Translations under genes and position numbers: made by a program | Assembly: GCF_021917145.1 (NCBI RefSeq) | Contig: NC_061068.1 | Location: 11,106,975 to 11,170,974 of the forward strand | Length of the DNA stretch: 64,000 bases | DNA from: Hypomesus transpacificus | Taxonomy: Eukaryota > Chordata > Actinopteri > Osmeriformes > Osmeridae | Direction: 5' to 3' | Notes under the pieces: model-generated | What the model saw: the letters and a program-made list of their open reading frames with translations, nothing else | Databases searched by the model: none | What the model was told of the DNA's origin: nothing | Shown here: positions 22,122 to 34,580 of the stretch, one piece after another | Numbering within the stretch: position 1 is the first letter of the stretch | Layout: the number at the start of each line of letters is the position of its first letter

Positions 22122-22479
22122 AAAATGTCTCTTCATATCGCATTGCGCGTGCACTTGGCCAACTTGAAGTGAGTCTGCTGTTTTTCATGTTAAGGCTTGC
22201 TTCCTGTAGGTATAATGTTTTTTTACAGCCGTGGCTTTTATGCTGCTACCAATAATACACATTGTCTTCAACTTTGCAATGCTGGCCCCTCAGGTGGATA
22301 CTTTGAATCTGTCAGGACTATAAGGAAGCGAAACCTATGATAAAAATATGTAAAACTAAGGAATTTAAGAAATACTATTTAAAACCATGTATTTAATAGA
22401 AGCTGTTTGAGAAAATAATCTCTACAAACCTGTTTAATCTTGGAATTCAATGTCAGATAATTTAATAATCTTCTTTCCT

Positions 22480-22485
22480 AATAAA
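22480..22485 (+). terminator. Poly(A) signal AATAAA, GT6 gene
   Basis: The first AATAAA after the GT6 stop, 464 bp downstream. It lies just before the convergent ccdc30 stop, so the two 3' ends meet within about 200 bp. Confidence 0.6.
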
Positions 22486-22673
22486 ATTTGAAGCAAAAAC
22501 TCCATTTGATATATCATCAATTGTGTTTATAAAGATTCTTAACATATAATTCACAGACCAAAAACACGTAAAACAAAGCTTAATAGTGCTGTCATTATTG
22601 TCTTCTTTACACTTCGTTGGTGGCTGCTTCTGTTTTGTCAGTTCATCAGTGGTTGTGTTTGTCTGCTGGGCTC

Positions 22674-25600
22674 TCACACCTCACCACTGTCAGTGCTGAG
22701 GGAGTCAGACAGGCCCAGATGGTCGTCCCCTGTCTGGGGGCTCGTCAGGTTGAGGTAGCCCAGCTCGGTGGGCCTGGACAGGGAAGAGGTGAGGGTGGAG
22801 AGAGGAGATGGACTAGTGTCCTCTGGATGTCTGGCCCTGGTACTCTGGATGATGTCCAGCAGGTTTTTCTTATCAGACCCAGGAAGCACACTGCCAACCA
22901 CAAAACATGAGATTACAGTTCTGACAACCCTAGTGGACACCTGAGTGGTATACAGACCTGTGACAGGGCAACCACAGTCCTTTGTCAATGTACTGTAAGG
23001 TCATCAGCAGTGTGTTCAATGATAGAGGGAACAATAGACTGTTTCTCTACCTGCGGGTAGATGTGAGCAAGGCACTCCCCAAGTTAAAAGTTTTTTTCAG
23101 TTCCTGGTGAAAAACAAAAACTTGGTCTTGTTCCTTACATTTATTCATTTTCATTTAGCAGACTCTTTTATCCAAAGCGACTTCCAAGAGAGAGCTTTAC
23201 AAAGTGCATAGGTCACTGATAATAACAACAAGATAGCCCCAAATGCGGGTAGCCAAAACAAGAAGCACACGTTGTGAACAACCAAAAAATAAGTGCCAAA
23301 GGGAAGAACCATAAGAGCATGTAGTTAAGCAAGTAACAATTTAACAACCTGAATCTGTAAGTGCAAGTGTACCTGTAGAAAAAAGGTGAGGCACAAAATT
23401 AATTTCCACTCCGTTACTGTCTTGTACCTCAGTATTGCGCATAGATTGATGGTTCTGCTGAGTGCGCTGCAGAGCTGCAATCTGATTGGACATTTGAAGT
23501 GTCGTTTTCTGGAACCGTCTGTTCTCATCCTCCAGGAAGTCCACCCTTGACATGAAAAGCGTTATACACAAAACCTGAGAAATTCCTAGAAAGTAATCAA
23601 GAGAATGTTGTATAGCCAGCCTGTTCGTGTGGAGGTGTATCTCTTGAACAGTAGCAGTTGGGGCACCTGCATTGATTGGCGCTAGCAGTCCGCACAGTGT
23701 CATTGTGGACTTCCTGTTCCTCACTGAGCTGCTTCAGCAGACATCTCTGTTCATGTAGCAGCTTGTTGTTTTCAGCGAGTATACAGGTGGTCATCTCTCT
23801 CTCCTGGCAACACAGCGAAGGCTTCATTGATCATCACCACTTTCTTCATATCCCCTCTACCCAACCCTCTCAGAACAGGATGTTTCAAAAACAGTTCCAT
23901 CGTCTTAGGATACTTTTCATGTGCAATGCTGTGGTCATGTGAAGATGGGTGTTGACTCGTGTCTGCTGTAAAAAGGTAGCTGGCTGCAAATTTACCCTGA
24001 CAGAGGCATCCAAGGTGAAGGCTAGCTCTCTCTCCAGGACCTTGATCCTCTGGTCGCGCCAGCCGGTCTCGTAAATGTAGGTCTGCTTGGCTCGCCGCAG
24101 CTTCTTCTTGTGTTGTCCCTGCTTCTCGTGGTACTTGCTGCAGAGAGGCGACAACAGCAAACTTGGCCTTAACCAACAACCATGGACTTGAAGTTCTTGA
24201 AGGCATGCTTGTTTTGAGTTTTATTCTTCTAGGCCTGTTCTACAGCATACCCCTACATTTACATTTAGTCATTTAGCAGACGCTCTTATCCAGAGCGACT
24301 TACAGTAAGTACAGGGACAATCCCCCGAGGCAAGTAGGGTGAAGTGCCTTGCCCAAGGACACATCATTTTTTGGCTTAGCCGAGAATCGAACTGGCGACC
24401 TTCAGATTACTAGCCCGATTCCCTAACCGCTCAGCCACCTGACTCCCTGGTAGTCATTTTTACAATGCTGGGCAAAGGGCCCAGTAACATGCCTAAATGC
24501 AGCCCCACCACAGACGTTCTGGCAGGGTGACTGTCCCTGTCAAGCCTAGAGGACTGTACCTGCTATGTGTGTCCAGATCTATGAGGACTTCTCTCAGCTG
24601 TTCGGTCAGTCTCTCACACTTCTGCTGACTGGCCTGCAGAAGCTTCACATCGGCACCCAACTGTGGTCACACACACAGACACACACACACACAGACAGAC
24701 AGTGGTTCAACATTCCAGCCATGTCTGTGTGTGTGGTCTGTATCTTATCACACCATACGATTTTTTGTTTGACATTTGCATTGTAATTTACACATATCAT
24801 TTCAATGTATCCAAATCACATGCAAATGATTATTTGACTGAGTCCTAGTCTACCTTTTCTGGTAAGTCATGCCATTAAATTGCCAGCTAAACAATCCTGC
24901 ACCTGATTGTCCCCAAACAAGCGAGTCTAGGTGAAGGGATTGGAATGGAGGAGCGTGGCTCTTAGTCTGACTCAGAGAAGACGGGGGCATTGTCACAGCA
25001 ACACTATTCTTCCACTTTCATTCAATTAACCTTTATTTACACTGAATGAATAGGTCAGCACAAGGACAAATCCATTATTTTAGTATAGTTAGACCACATA
25101 TTTAAATTTAAGATTCCTATATGTTTATTGTATGCACCTTCCTGCCAAAGCAAATTCCTTGTCAGTGCAAACTTTCATGGCGAATAAATCCCATTCTGAT
25201 TCTGATTCACTCTGTCAAGAAGGGACAGAGATGGAGTGCTGTGGACCTCAATCTGTCTCTCTGGCCTTGTCTACCTGGGTCTGGAGGTGCAGACCCTCTG
25301 GCCCCTCCAGCAGCCACACCTTAGAGGGGCTGGTCCCAGCCTGCTCCTTTGTCTCCAAAGAGGCCAGACACCACTCCCAGTCATGAACACAATTCCGAGT
25401 TGCGTTTTCAGTTCAAAAGTCCAAACCTCACAATGGAAATCCAACCTGGATGTAGCAGCGTACTAGCTTCGGCTAAGTAAAAAGGGTGAAACCGAGTAGT
25501 CACAATGCTGACTGAAGTACATGTGGGTAGAACACAGCATCTGTTAACATGGTCCATCAATGGCCAGAAATACATAGTGCCACAAGAAAACAAACGCCAC

Positions 25601-28600
25601 TAAAAGCAGTCTTTTTACTAGACTCTTTGTGCTTCGTACACAAACCTAAAAGCTAAACCTAACAATGATTACGGCAGTAGAGTTTAAGAGGCCAACAGAG
25701 TGGATGAATGAATAATAGTCATATGATACTAGCCTTGACTTGTTCATCCTCACACACACCTGTGTCACGGAATATGTGTTAATGGTTAGGAAAAAGTCCT
25801 CCCTCTCTGTTCTGAGTATCTAGCTCCACCTGGTGGTCACAGCCTCTCTTTGTATGGATTTTCAAGGGTGATTAGTTTTTCACACAGCAGTGGATAGGAT
25901 TTAAGATTAATGTTGGGTGGAGTCATTGAGTGTTTAAGTATTTGAGATGCTATTGTTGCACTGTGGTATTCTTTTTTCTGTTTACCCCACCTGGTTGTTC
26001 GCCGCTGAGATGTGGTTACTTTGCAATATCGCTATTATATACACACCGTCTGCCCGTATTCCTTCTTGTCATCCCCCACTTTGCTCTTCAGCTTCTCTCG
26101 TTCCTCCCTCAGGTAACTGCACTCGTTTTTCACCTCCTCTCTCTTGGACTTCAGCTCCTCGTACTCCTCCTCCAATTCTTCCGTCTTGTCCTTCAGAGCC
26201 TCCAGGCTCCCCTCCTCCTTCTCCTTCTGGGCCCGGAGCTCCAACACCTCCTGCTCCAGGGTGTGTTTGGATTCCGACAGCTGCCGGTGTTCCTCCTGAA
26301 GCCCCTGCAGCACCTCGGTCAGCTGGTGGGGCTCGGGACACTCCGCTCTCTGAGGACACCTGCAGGCGGAGGGAGGAAATGGCACCCTTGGTCACGTTCA
26401 CGGGTTTGGATCTCTGTTCAACCATACAGACATTATACACATCCCTTTGCATATGAAATTCTTTCTGCTCTATTTTGACTGTAAATGCTTGACATGTAGC
26501 TCACCGGTCCTGGGTCTGGGTCTGCAGGGCTGTCTCCAGAGAGATCCTCGGAGAAGCCGTACCTTCACCCTGACACACAAAGGACGGAGGTCAACATCTG
26601 CTGACGTTTAGGGTCTCTCAATGGGTCTTCAACATGAAGACTATGTCATGTATATTTTGTTCGATGTTGTTTTATAGAATGTACCGTTTGATTGCTATGT
26701 GCATTGCATTGTTTAATTGGAGTGTGTTGTTTTTAAATATCCTCCTGTAGTGCTGTGAAATTGTCCAGTGGCTGTGTTGAGCGTGTTGTTAAATAAACAA
26801 ACTAAACAGGGGAACATTGCTCGATTTAATGAATCCCCAGATGAAGGGATTAACAGCCTATCTTGCAGTCATCGTACTGTAGTACTGAGTGTAGAACATT
26901 GTCCAACATTGAGTGCGTGGTATGGTAAAAGACTACCCTAGCCAGGCTGTGCAGCTCTTCCAGAAGCCAAGCTTTGTCTCCCTTGGCTAAGTCTTGTTTT
27001 ATCTGACCCACCTGTGTTCATATAAATATTAGTATTCCACAGCACACTGTATCCACCCAGACCCCCTCAACAGACCACAGAGAAAAACGAGCCTGTCCAT
27101 GGTAGGATCAACTTGACCTCATTATGCTAGTGTGATCACCAAACCACCTCTGTCACAGATGGTATCCTACCGTGTGGAGCAGGGCACGTCTCTCAGCGTC
27201 CAGGGAGCGCACCCTCGTCCTCAGGGCTCGGATCTCCTGGTCCAGGCGATCGTTGAGCTCCTTGGCCTTCCGTAGTTCAACCACATCTACAGGAGGACCC
27301 AGGACTCGTCAAACGGCTCCAGCATACCCAACATCAAAGGTTCCGATTTTTTGGGGATCACACACGTGTCCCACCAAACATTGTGTGCAGTAACAGTGCA
27401 GTGATCTCGCAAGAATGAAGGTACAAAGACTAACCACATTTTTTTAGCTTCTCTACTTCCTGTCTGAGCTGCTCTACTTCCTGTTGGGCTCCCTGCAGCT
27501 CTGGCTCTGTAACAGACACATACAAGAATAATATGAAAATATTTAAATCACACTCACACCTATGTTGTTAGGAATATCAACTGCATGACGTATTGTGAGT
27601 GTGTGTGTGTGCACACTCAGTGTGTGTCTCACCATAGGCACTCTGTGTCAGACGGGCAGACTCGAGTTCGTCGGTCAGACGGCGGATTTCTTGGTGGGCC
27701 ATCGCCAAGCGGCGAGATGCTTCATCCAGGTCCCGTTCCAGACGGGCCCACTCCACCCTGACCCCTGAGCCCTGACCCTGCTGGACAGATGCCTGAACAC
27801 GGAAACACACACAAACAAACGTGATTTAGCGAAAATATGCTAGCCATGATGTTATCGTTTCTGTTAGCTTTGCAGCTTTGTGTGGCAAGGCCGAAAATGA
27901 AACAGTAGGCTGGCTTTCATCAAAAGCCAACTGTTTGTTCCATCTCCATGGGGTATTAATCCATGTTTAAAGATGTAAACCATTAAATGTTGTTCTCCAT
28001 GCATGGAAAAGAAAAGCGTTAAAAAGTGAAACAAGAAAGAGAGGTTGTTGAGGGAAACTATTAGTCATAGACATAGGACAAGCTACAACCACTGCACCAC
28101 GTGCATGGATGCAAGCAGAAGACTACTGAGAACTTGGTCTGTAGTAAAGATGACATCATCCAAGCTGCACTCACAGTAAGTGCTGTGAACAGAACCAGCA
28201 GGAGAAGAGGACCAAAGATAAGTGACATTGGCAGAATGACAGAACGTTCATCTGAATGCATGGGACCCTCTCAAAGCATGCCGGAACCTTCTTGAGAAAG
28301 GAGCCTACAGTAGGACCAACTCCAGGGAGTTGCAGTCCTGGCCAGACCATTTCCTCATTAAAAGGTTTTGTTGCCAACCCAAATTGATCAAATTGGATTC
28401 CAAATAAAATCATAGCTTCTTTGTTTCAGGCCAACCCAAACATGTCACTCTGGAACCGGCCCTGGGAAGATGCAAAAATACATACAAAAACATACGGGGA
28501 CAAAACAGTGTTTGTTGTGAGCTGCCTTGCGGAGTCCAAATAGCCTCTTCCATGGGCTCAGGCCACGGTGTAAAGCTCCACTCAGAACACGCTGTGGAAT

Positions 28601-30710
28601 TGACCGGAAGTTTAGTTCAGAAACCCAAGTTCCAGTAGGCCTACTTTTTTTCGTGTCACAAACCTGCTATGGTCTTTTAAATGGAATTTAGACTATTGGA
28701 TACGAGAGACAGAGCACGTAGACACATCCTTTCTTGAATGTGGAGCAAACGGTAAAGTTCCTTTCATTTATTTAGATAAAACCTCAGTCTGAGTAGGTGA
28801 TCAATATAAACACATTACACATACTTAATCAGATCATTGCATTCATTCATCACAGTATTGGCAAAAACCACATTCATTTGTGCACGTACAGGGCAATTTT
28901 TTACATGGCAAGGACTATTAATTCAATACTGTCTGCTCATATACTATGCACTGAGCTCATACAAAACAGTGTACAAAACAAGACCAACAGACTTACCTGG
29001 TCTGTGTTGTCCTTGGTTGTTTGTTTGGACTGAGGCTCAGTGCCCTGGGGACTGTCTTTGGGCGAGTGGGCCTGGGCCAGGGCCTGGGCATGGACGTTCA
29101 CTCCAGGGTCTTGCTCTCTGTCCAGCAGAGAAGCCCTCTCCACCAGCAGGTAGGCCACCTGCTCACTGGGGCTGCTGGGCATCACCTCCGTCAGGCCCAC
29201 CTGGTACAGCATCTCAGCCACCTCGTTCATCTGGGCGTCTGCAACCAGAAACGCGAAGGACATCCATGTGGGACATGGCTATGAGACGGATCTGAGAGAC
29301 AGAATCGGGCCCAATGTAGCTTGTGTTCGTTGTCCTAGACTGGCTGGCTGGAGGCAGGTGTGTTCGTGGCTGTACCTTGCTGAAGGGTCAGTTTCTCTAG
29401 CTGGCTCCTCAGCTGCTCGTTCTCCTTCTCCAGCTCCTGAGCCAGACCGTCCCTCTGCTCTGACAGACAGCGGATGTGGTCCAGGTACCTCTGCACCTGA
29501 GAAGGACACAAACATATGTTCTCTCTATCACCAGACCGGGTCTAACACACACATGCTTTTGGAACTAATTTGAAGAAAGACACATTACGCACGCTCACAC
29601 TGGCAATCATCAACATCTAGTCCTATCCCAGGTGTGTACCTCTGAGTGGAGGCGGGCTCACCTCAGCTATCTCCGCAGTGTGTCGTGAGCGGAGGGTGTC
29701 AAGATCATGGGTCACGGTGAGCAGGCGTCCCTGTTTCTGCTGAAACTCTCGCCATAGGAAGCACAGTTGTTCTGTCACCGGTGCTGTGGGACTCAGTCCC
29801 TCCTCTTGCAACCAGCAAACTACATCTCCTAGCTCCTCCTGCTCCTGCTTTGGAAGGCAAGACTTCACATTGGATTACACAATACAGCAAACACTAAAAT
29901 AAAATAAATTCCCTTCATATATGTTCCCTTCTTCATACATATATGGCAGGTAGTATCACCTTTGAGGGATAGGCATAATGTTTCTCCTCCCATTTTCTAA
30001 CCTAAGCCTTTCTCTAGCCTATATTACAGAAGAGACACATTTTTTTAAATTAAATGATTGAAAAATATAGATTTAAATGGAGAGAACGATAAAAACTTGG
30101 ACCAACTGTCTCCTCAACCATGCAGTTTATTGCAGTGTTCCGTTGATTTCTGATTACGCCTACACATAACGCTACAAGATTCATAGTTGAGAATAAAAAA
30201 CACTTAAATATAAAAATTTAAATTATCTCCTATTGGGTCCTTTCAAATGTGTTAATTAGATTATATGAACAAAGACTGTTACATCCAGAATAAAGTGTTT
30301 ACTTGCGTAATGCCAGGATTTTCGAAAACAACAGTTTCTCGTAGTGGCTTAAGTTTAGCAGACAGCCGCTGGGTCTGTCTGGATTGGTTGTAATGTGCAG
30401 CTGTTTTAAATGACACCCACGTTTAGGAAAACGTAGACTAATTTTTAGTCTGAAATTTTAAATAATAATTTAATTTAAAAATAGGAAACGTTATCTACAT
30501 TCTGAAATGATTATCCTATAAACTGTACATGAACACTGACTTGCAAAAATATAGGCACACGCCGAACGGTCGAAGTTTAGAGTTGTACATTTAGTTTGCG
30601 AAAGTTTACGAAACAGCACGAATTTCTCAGGCACAATCGTGTACAAATACCTACTTCGAAAGTTAAAAAAAAAATCGCTACTAATCGAGCCTTACCCTTT
30701 GCTGTTCCAT
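22674..30710 (-). CDS. ccdc30: Coiled-coil protein, probable ccdc30
   Basis: Sixteen minus-strand exons join in phase to 717 aa: 30710-30696, 29844-29662, 29496-29376, 29238-28997, 27792-27633, 27506-27435, 27286-27171, 26569-26505, 26359-26047, 25373-25275, 24660-24560, 24137-23996, 23803-23667, 23545-23428, 23103-23051 and 22890-22674 (TGA). The N-terminus is MEQQR then EQEELGDVVCWLQ. Most of the chain is Glu/Lys/Leu heptad coiled coil, strongest at about residues 67-106, 188-303, 325-429, 496-543 and 589-628. The tail from about 650 is Ser/Thr-rich and unstructured. There is no catalytic motif. The name is inferred from the coiled-coil type, the length (human CCDC30 is near 780 aa) and a ppcs gene 16 kb away, as in the human PPCS-CCDC30 pair. 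The molecular role is unknown. Weakest call: the acceptor of exon 10 (25373), which has a poor pyrimidine tract. Confidence 0.75.
23137..23384. repeat. Dispersed repeat with SINE-type tail, copy 1
   Basis: About 248 bp, closely matching 39322-39552. It starts with a tail-like segment (ATTTAGCAGAC, TTATCCAAAGCGACTTCCAAG) and continues with a body (GTCACTGATAATAACAACAAG, AAAAAATAAGTGCCAAAGGG) that differs from the tRNA-derived SINE at 24253. It lies in a ccdc30 intron 44 bp from exon 14. Confidence 0.85.
24253..24450 (-). mobile_element. tRNA-derived SINE, near full length
   Basis: Read on the minus strand, a tRNA-like head has an A box (GGCTGAGCGGTTAG, within 24421-24436) and a B box (GGTCGCCAGTTCGATTC, within 24382-24400). 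The body holds CCTTGGGCAAGGCACTTCACC. The tail is AAGTCGCTCTGGATAAGAGCG followed by TCTGCTAAATGAC. Fragments recur at 40308, 52165, 54403 and 63911. It lies in a ccdc30 intron and is not a functional tRNA gene. Confidence 0.85.
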
Positions 30711-31689
30711 TTGATTTGAGCAAATGTAATCCTTCTGTGAGAACTACAAGACCGTTATCCGCATCAAATTGGTCCAAAATAACCCGACATCAATATTAAA
30801 AGCCAGCCATCTGTGTATCGGACTCATATTTTAACACTCACTGTCGTTACACGAGATAACAATCCCTTGGCATTCCATAGCCTTCCATGGCCTGTTTGCA
30901 ACACTAAAACAAAAGGCTTAAACATGAGGACCATCTACAGCTGAATACATCTAGGGGGTTGACCTGTTGGCCCACTTTCCAAAAAAGGCAAACTTCCTTG
31001 CGATGGGCTGCTTCCTTACACATGCACGACCATTACTGGTTAGAAACGCAGATTGCATCAAATATGATTACATTAAATCTCCAAAGATTACAGCACAGAT
31101 TTCATCAGTTGCCTCTACTTTTGACTGGGTGTTAGTTACATTCATACTGTTCCCTACAAAAACATGAAGTGGCATAATAATAATGTACAACATACTGTAG
31201 TAGGCCTTTCCAATAAACACAGAGGACTGTTCAGTCTCTCCAAACATTCAATTTGATGCCAAATTGAACTATTCACTTAAGATTAATAATTTCTGTTGCT
31301 TAGGTAAGGTATGTGTCTACCCATCGATGTCTTCTGGGTGGTCTGGGTTCTCCTGTTTAGTATTGAGTGCTCTAATGGGCACTAATTACCTCTTTTGTTA
31401 CCCCTTACTAGATTAGACTCATTAACTGAAGAACAAATGTCAACAAAATCGTTGAACACAAGCTCTTTATACGATTCAATGAAAATGGTTCAGCTGAAGG
31501 TCGAAAATAACTTTTTATGAATGTCAAGAGTTTCTATGAATACATGTTTTCAGTGGTCTACCACAACTATGATATATGTTAGCTCAAGGCTTTCATGCTT
31601 TACAGATGAACCTATTAGACATAAATTCACTGTGTTAATTTATTTATTACAGATTTGAGCAGAATAAATAGGCTTTTAATGTTAATTTA
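30711..31689. other. Intergenic region between ccdc30 and emp3
   Basis: AT-rich sequence without a visible exon. The two genes diverge from it, so both promoters should lie in or near it. No clear core promoter motif is seen. Confidence 0.35.
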
Positions 31690-31959
31690 ATCTTCCACTG
31701 GTCGTGGTCTAGTGGTCAGTTGTAGTACTGCTGATTGTGGGGGAGGGCAGATGCAGGCAAAAGGAAATGGGCGGTAAGAACACCCCTCTTTATCCCATTC
31801 TACATTCCTCCCGATGCCTCTCTCTATGTTTTTGGATAGGGAGTGTGAGAGAGAGGAAGAAGAGAAAAGCAACTGGGAGAAAAGCAGGGGACCAGCGAAG
31901 AAAACAGAGACGGTTCCTGTCAGATCACTTGGCCACATGAGAGCAAAAATCCTTTAAAG
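31690..31959 (+). other. Candidate 5' noncoding exon of emp3
   Basis: A GA-rich stretch ends in a strong donor (CTTTAAAG then GTAAGT at 31960). No coding frame fits it. The next plus-strand gene is emp3, whose coding exon at 33420 is preceded by an acceptor (GGTGCAG) at about 33398. This fits a noncoding first exon. The 5' limit is unknown. Confidence 0.4.
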
Positions 31960-33419
31960 GTAAGTCTCTAAAACATGACTTGTAGGAGGTTCAGATGACA
32001 AGGAATTAATTATGTTAGGCGTTTGTTTAAACACATGAAACCCAGACTCAAGGTTATAATGTAACCCTGACAGATCTTTGAAATCTTGTGTCATTACAAA
32101 AACATATTTATGACTGGTAATCGGATTCCAATGTTGTCAAAGTTTACTTTGTTTTTGTTTACTTTATGAAGCCTATCCTAAGAATACCAGGAATATTATT
32201 GTTATTATCACATTCTCAATGACTTCTCTGCATGCATGACTCTGGCCAGTGCCTGATACTGGCTTCATAACATCATAACAGATGTAAACCACAACCATAC
32301 CACTGTGAATTGTCACTTTTTATGAAAAAGGAAAACTTTGTAATTGTGCAATGGATAGGTTTGTTACTAAACATTAGGAGACAGGAGAGCAGTTCTCCAT
32401 CCTGCATGTTCTCTTTTAATGTATTTACTTTCAAGAGAACTTACAGTCGAAATAAGTGGGGTTACAATAACCATACAAACATAGAAAACTGTATATTTTC
32501 TGTTCTTACATAAATGTCGGTTTCTTTGTTATCTCATTCCATATCCCACATCTCATTCCATATCCCACAGCTTGGAAAGCTCACTAGAAACCATCGAGTT
32601 GGACCAGAGACAGAGAACTTCAGAGAGCTGTCTTCTGGACAGTATTGCAAAAGTATCACAAACCTGGTCTGTATTTCCAGATGGATTTGTTTAAATCTAA
32701 CTTTAAAGTCTCAGGACAGCCTACAGTCAATCGTTTTTTGTGTTTGTCACAATTTTATAAAAATTGCTTCATTACAAAACGTTCGTAATTGGACATGCAA
32801 CTGACTGAAACTTGTATAGTAATTGCTGTCAATTTGTATTTGATGAATTTCAAAGCACATACGCAATTCGAAACAATTTAGAATATTTAAGAGAATCAAA
32901 GCATTCCTGAACATGGTCTTTTGATTCATTGAATAAGTTAGCCAAAATCCCTTTCAAAACGGACATATAGCTTCATCACATGAAACCCATCACAAGTAGT
33001 CCCACACAAGCTCACAGGAGGCCACCTCCCATGTTTCTGTGACTGCTACATGAAGCGAAAACAATCAGTAGATTTAGCTCAGAGACAAGCAACTTGTTTA
33101 CAGACGAAACGGGGTGCAGGGAGTCTGATGCGCTCTTCTGATCTCGGTCAAGACATGAAGATAGATGGGCTGGAATTCCCCTGGCCGTTCTCATGATGCC
33201 CCCTGTGAGAGGGAGCAGGGGAAGGAGGATAAGAGGGGTCAGGAATCACTGGCAGCAAAGCCAAGACTTTGAGCAAGCGTGTCTTTTAGAGGGGGGGTCA
33301 CCAACTCGCCATTTGAACACTACAGAAAATATTCTCACCTCTTGTATTTGTGGGAGCCGGTCTCCCAAGCTCCCACGTAACTTTGTTCTTGGTGCAGGAG
33401 CTCCTCCTCACCTGCAGCC

Positions 33420-34580
33420 ATGGTCCTCCTGCTTGTGTCTGTCACTGTGCTGCACCTGGTCACCCTGGCTATGCTCTTCACTGCCATTCTGGAGAAGGTG
33501 AGACAGACAGGCTACTGCTAGTCTGACAGAAACAGAATGGACTCTCTGTACCACAGCTCTCCCTATCTTGGTTGGAATGTGCTCTCATCTTTATAGACTT
33601 AGAACCAAAGGGTTGGAATGAGATTGGTTTCTGTCTTAGGGGGACTTGCTTGAGCTTCATCTATTGGGATGAGGAATGACAGAATGAAAGAATCCATTCC
33701 TCCAAATCTGTTTAATATATCAACATAGGACCAGCCCTAAATAATGTGATCTAATCTTACCAGAATCCAGATCTCTGAGAACAAAGACATGTTCTGTCTG
33801 TCTGTGTCTCTGTCTCTGTCTTTCCCTCTTTCACAAACTCTCTCTCTCCTCTCTTTCTTTTTCTCTCGCTCTCGCTATCTCTCTTTCTCTCTCTTAAGTC
33901 ATGGTGGGTTTTAGCTGATACTGAAATCACAGACCTGTGGTACAACTGCTATCATGACAATTCAACAGGAAACTGGTTGTGTGCTGCCAACAGCGAAAAT
34001 GGTATGAATGTCGGCATCCACGTATTGATGTGGATCAAACTTGACTAATCATATTACATTCAATAAACTAAATACTCCCAGTGTGTGTGGGGGTGGTCTT
34101 TGTGTCCTCACCTGCCTGGCCTGCTCCCCCAGACTGGTTGCAGTCTGTCCAGGCCCTGATGGTCCTGACCGTGGTCTTCTCTTCCGTCTCCTTCCTGGTG
34201 TTCCTGGGACAGCTCTTCACCATGTCCACTGGAGGTCTCTTCTACTTCACTGGGCTCTGCCAGATCTGTGCAGGTAGTCACCTCCAGCTGAGCTCTTCAT
34301 CTTACCAGGAACACACGCTTTTATTCAGCTGCGTTGATTTAGGTAAAATGGTGGTGATTTAACAGGAGTTAAGTTCTTCTTTGCTTTTGTTTTTGGCTTC
34401 TCAGGGTTGACAGACTTTGCTGCCTGTCTCATCTTCACGTTCCACCGCAAGGAGGTCCTGGATGAGGCCCGGGAGTCCAGCACCTCTCACTTTGGTTACT
34501 GCTTCATCCTGGCCTGGCTCTCCATGCCCCTGCTGGTTGTTAGCGGTGTTCTGTACGTCCACCTGCGCAAGAAGCAGTGA
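33420..34580 (+). CDS. emp3: Epithelial membrane protein 3
   Basis: Four coding exons join in phase to 165 aa: 33420-33497, 33899-34001, 34133-34273 and 34405-34580 (TGA). EMP3 belongs to the PMP22/EMP/claudin family of four-helix plasma-membrane proteins linked to cell growth and contact. Helix 1 is the N-terminal MVLLLVSVTVLHLVTLAML. The first outer loop has the family signature LWYNC with a second Cys at WLC, and a likely N-glycosylation site NST between them. Helices 2 and 3 follow in exons 3 and 4 (LMVLTVVFSSVSFLVFLG; FAACLIFTF). The last helix ends VSGVLYVHLRKKQ, almost identical to the human EMP3 C-terminus (YIHLRKRE). FTMSTGGLFYFTGLCQIC also matches EMP3 better than EMP1 or EMP2. Length fits (human about 163 aa). 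No break is seen. Confidence 0.9.

Noticed and set aside
24382-24436. tRNA-like A and B boxes
   Set aside because: The cloverleaf is degenerate and joined to a SINE body and tail present in several copies, so it is not a tRNA gene.
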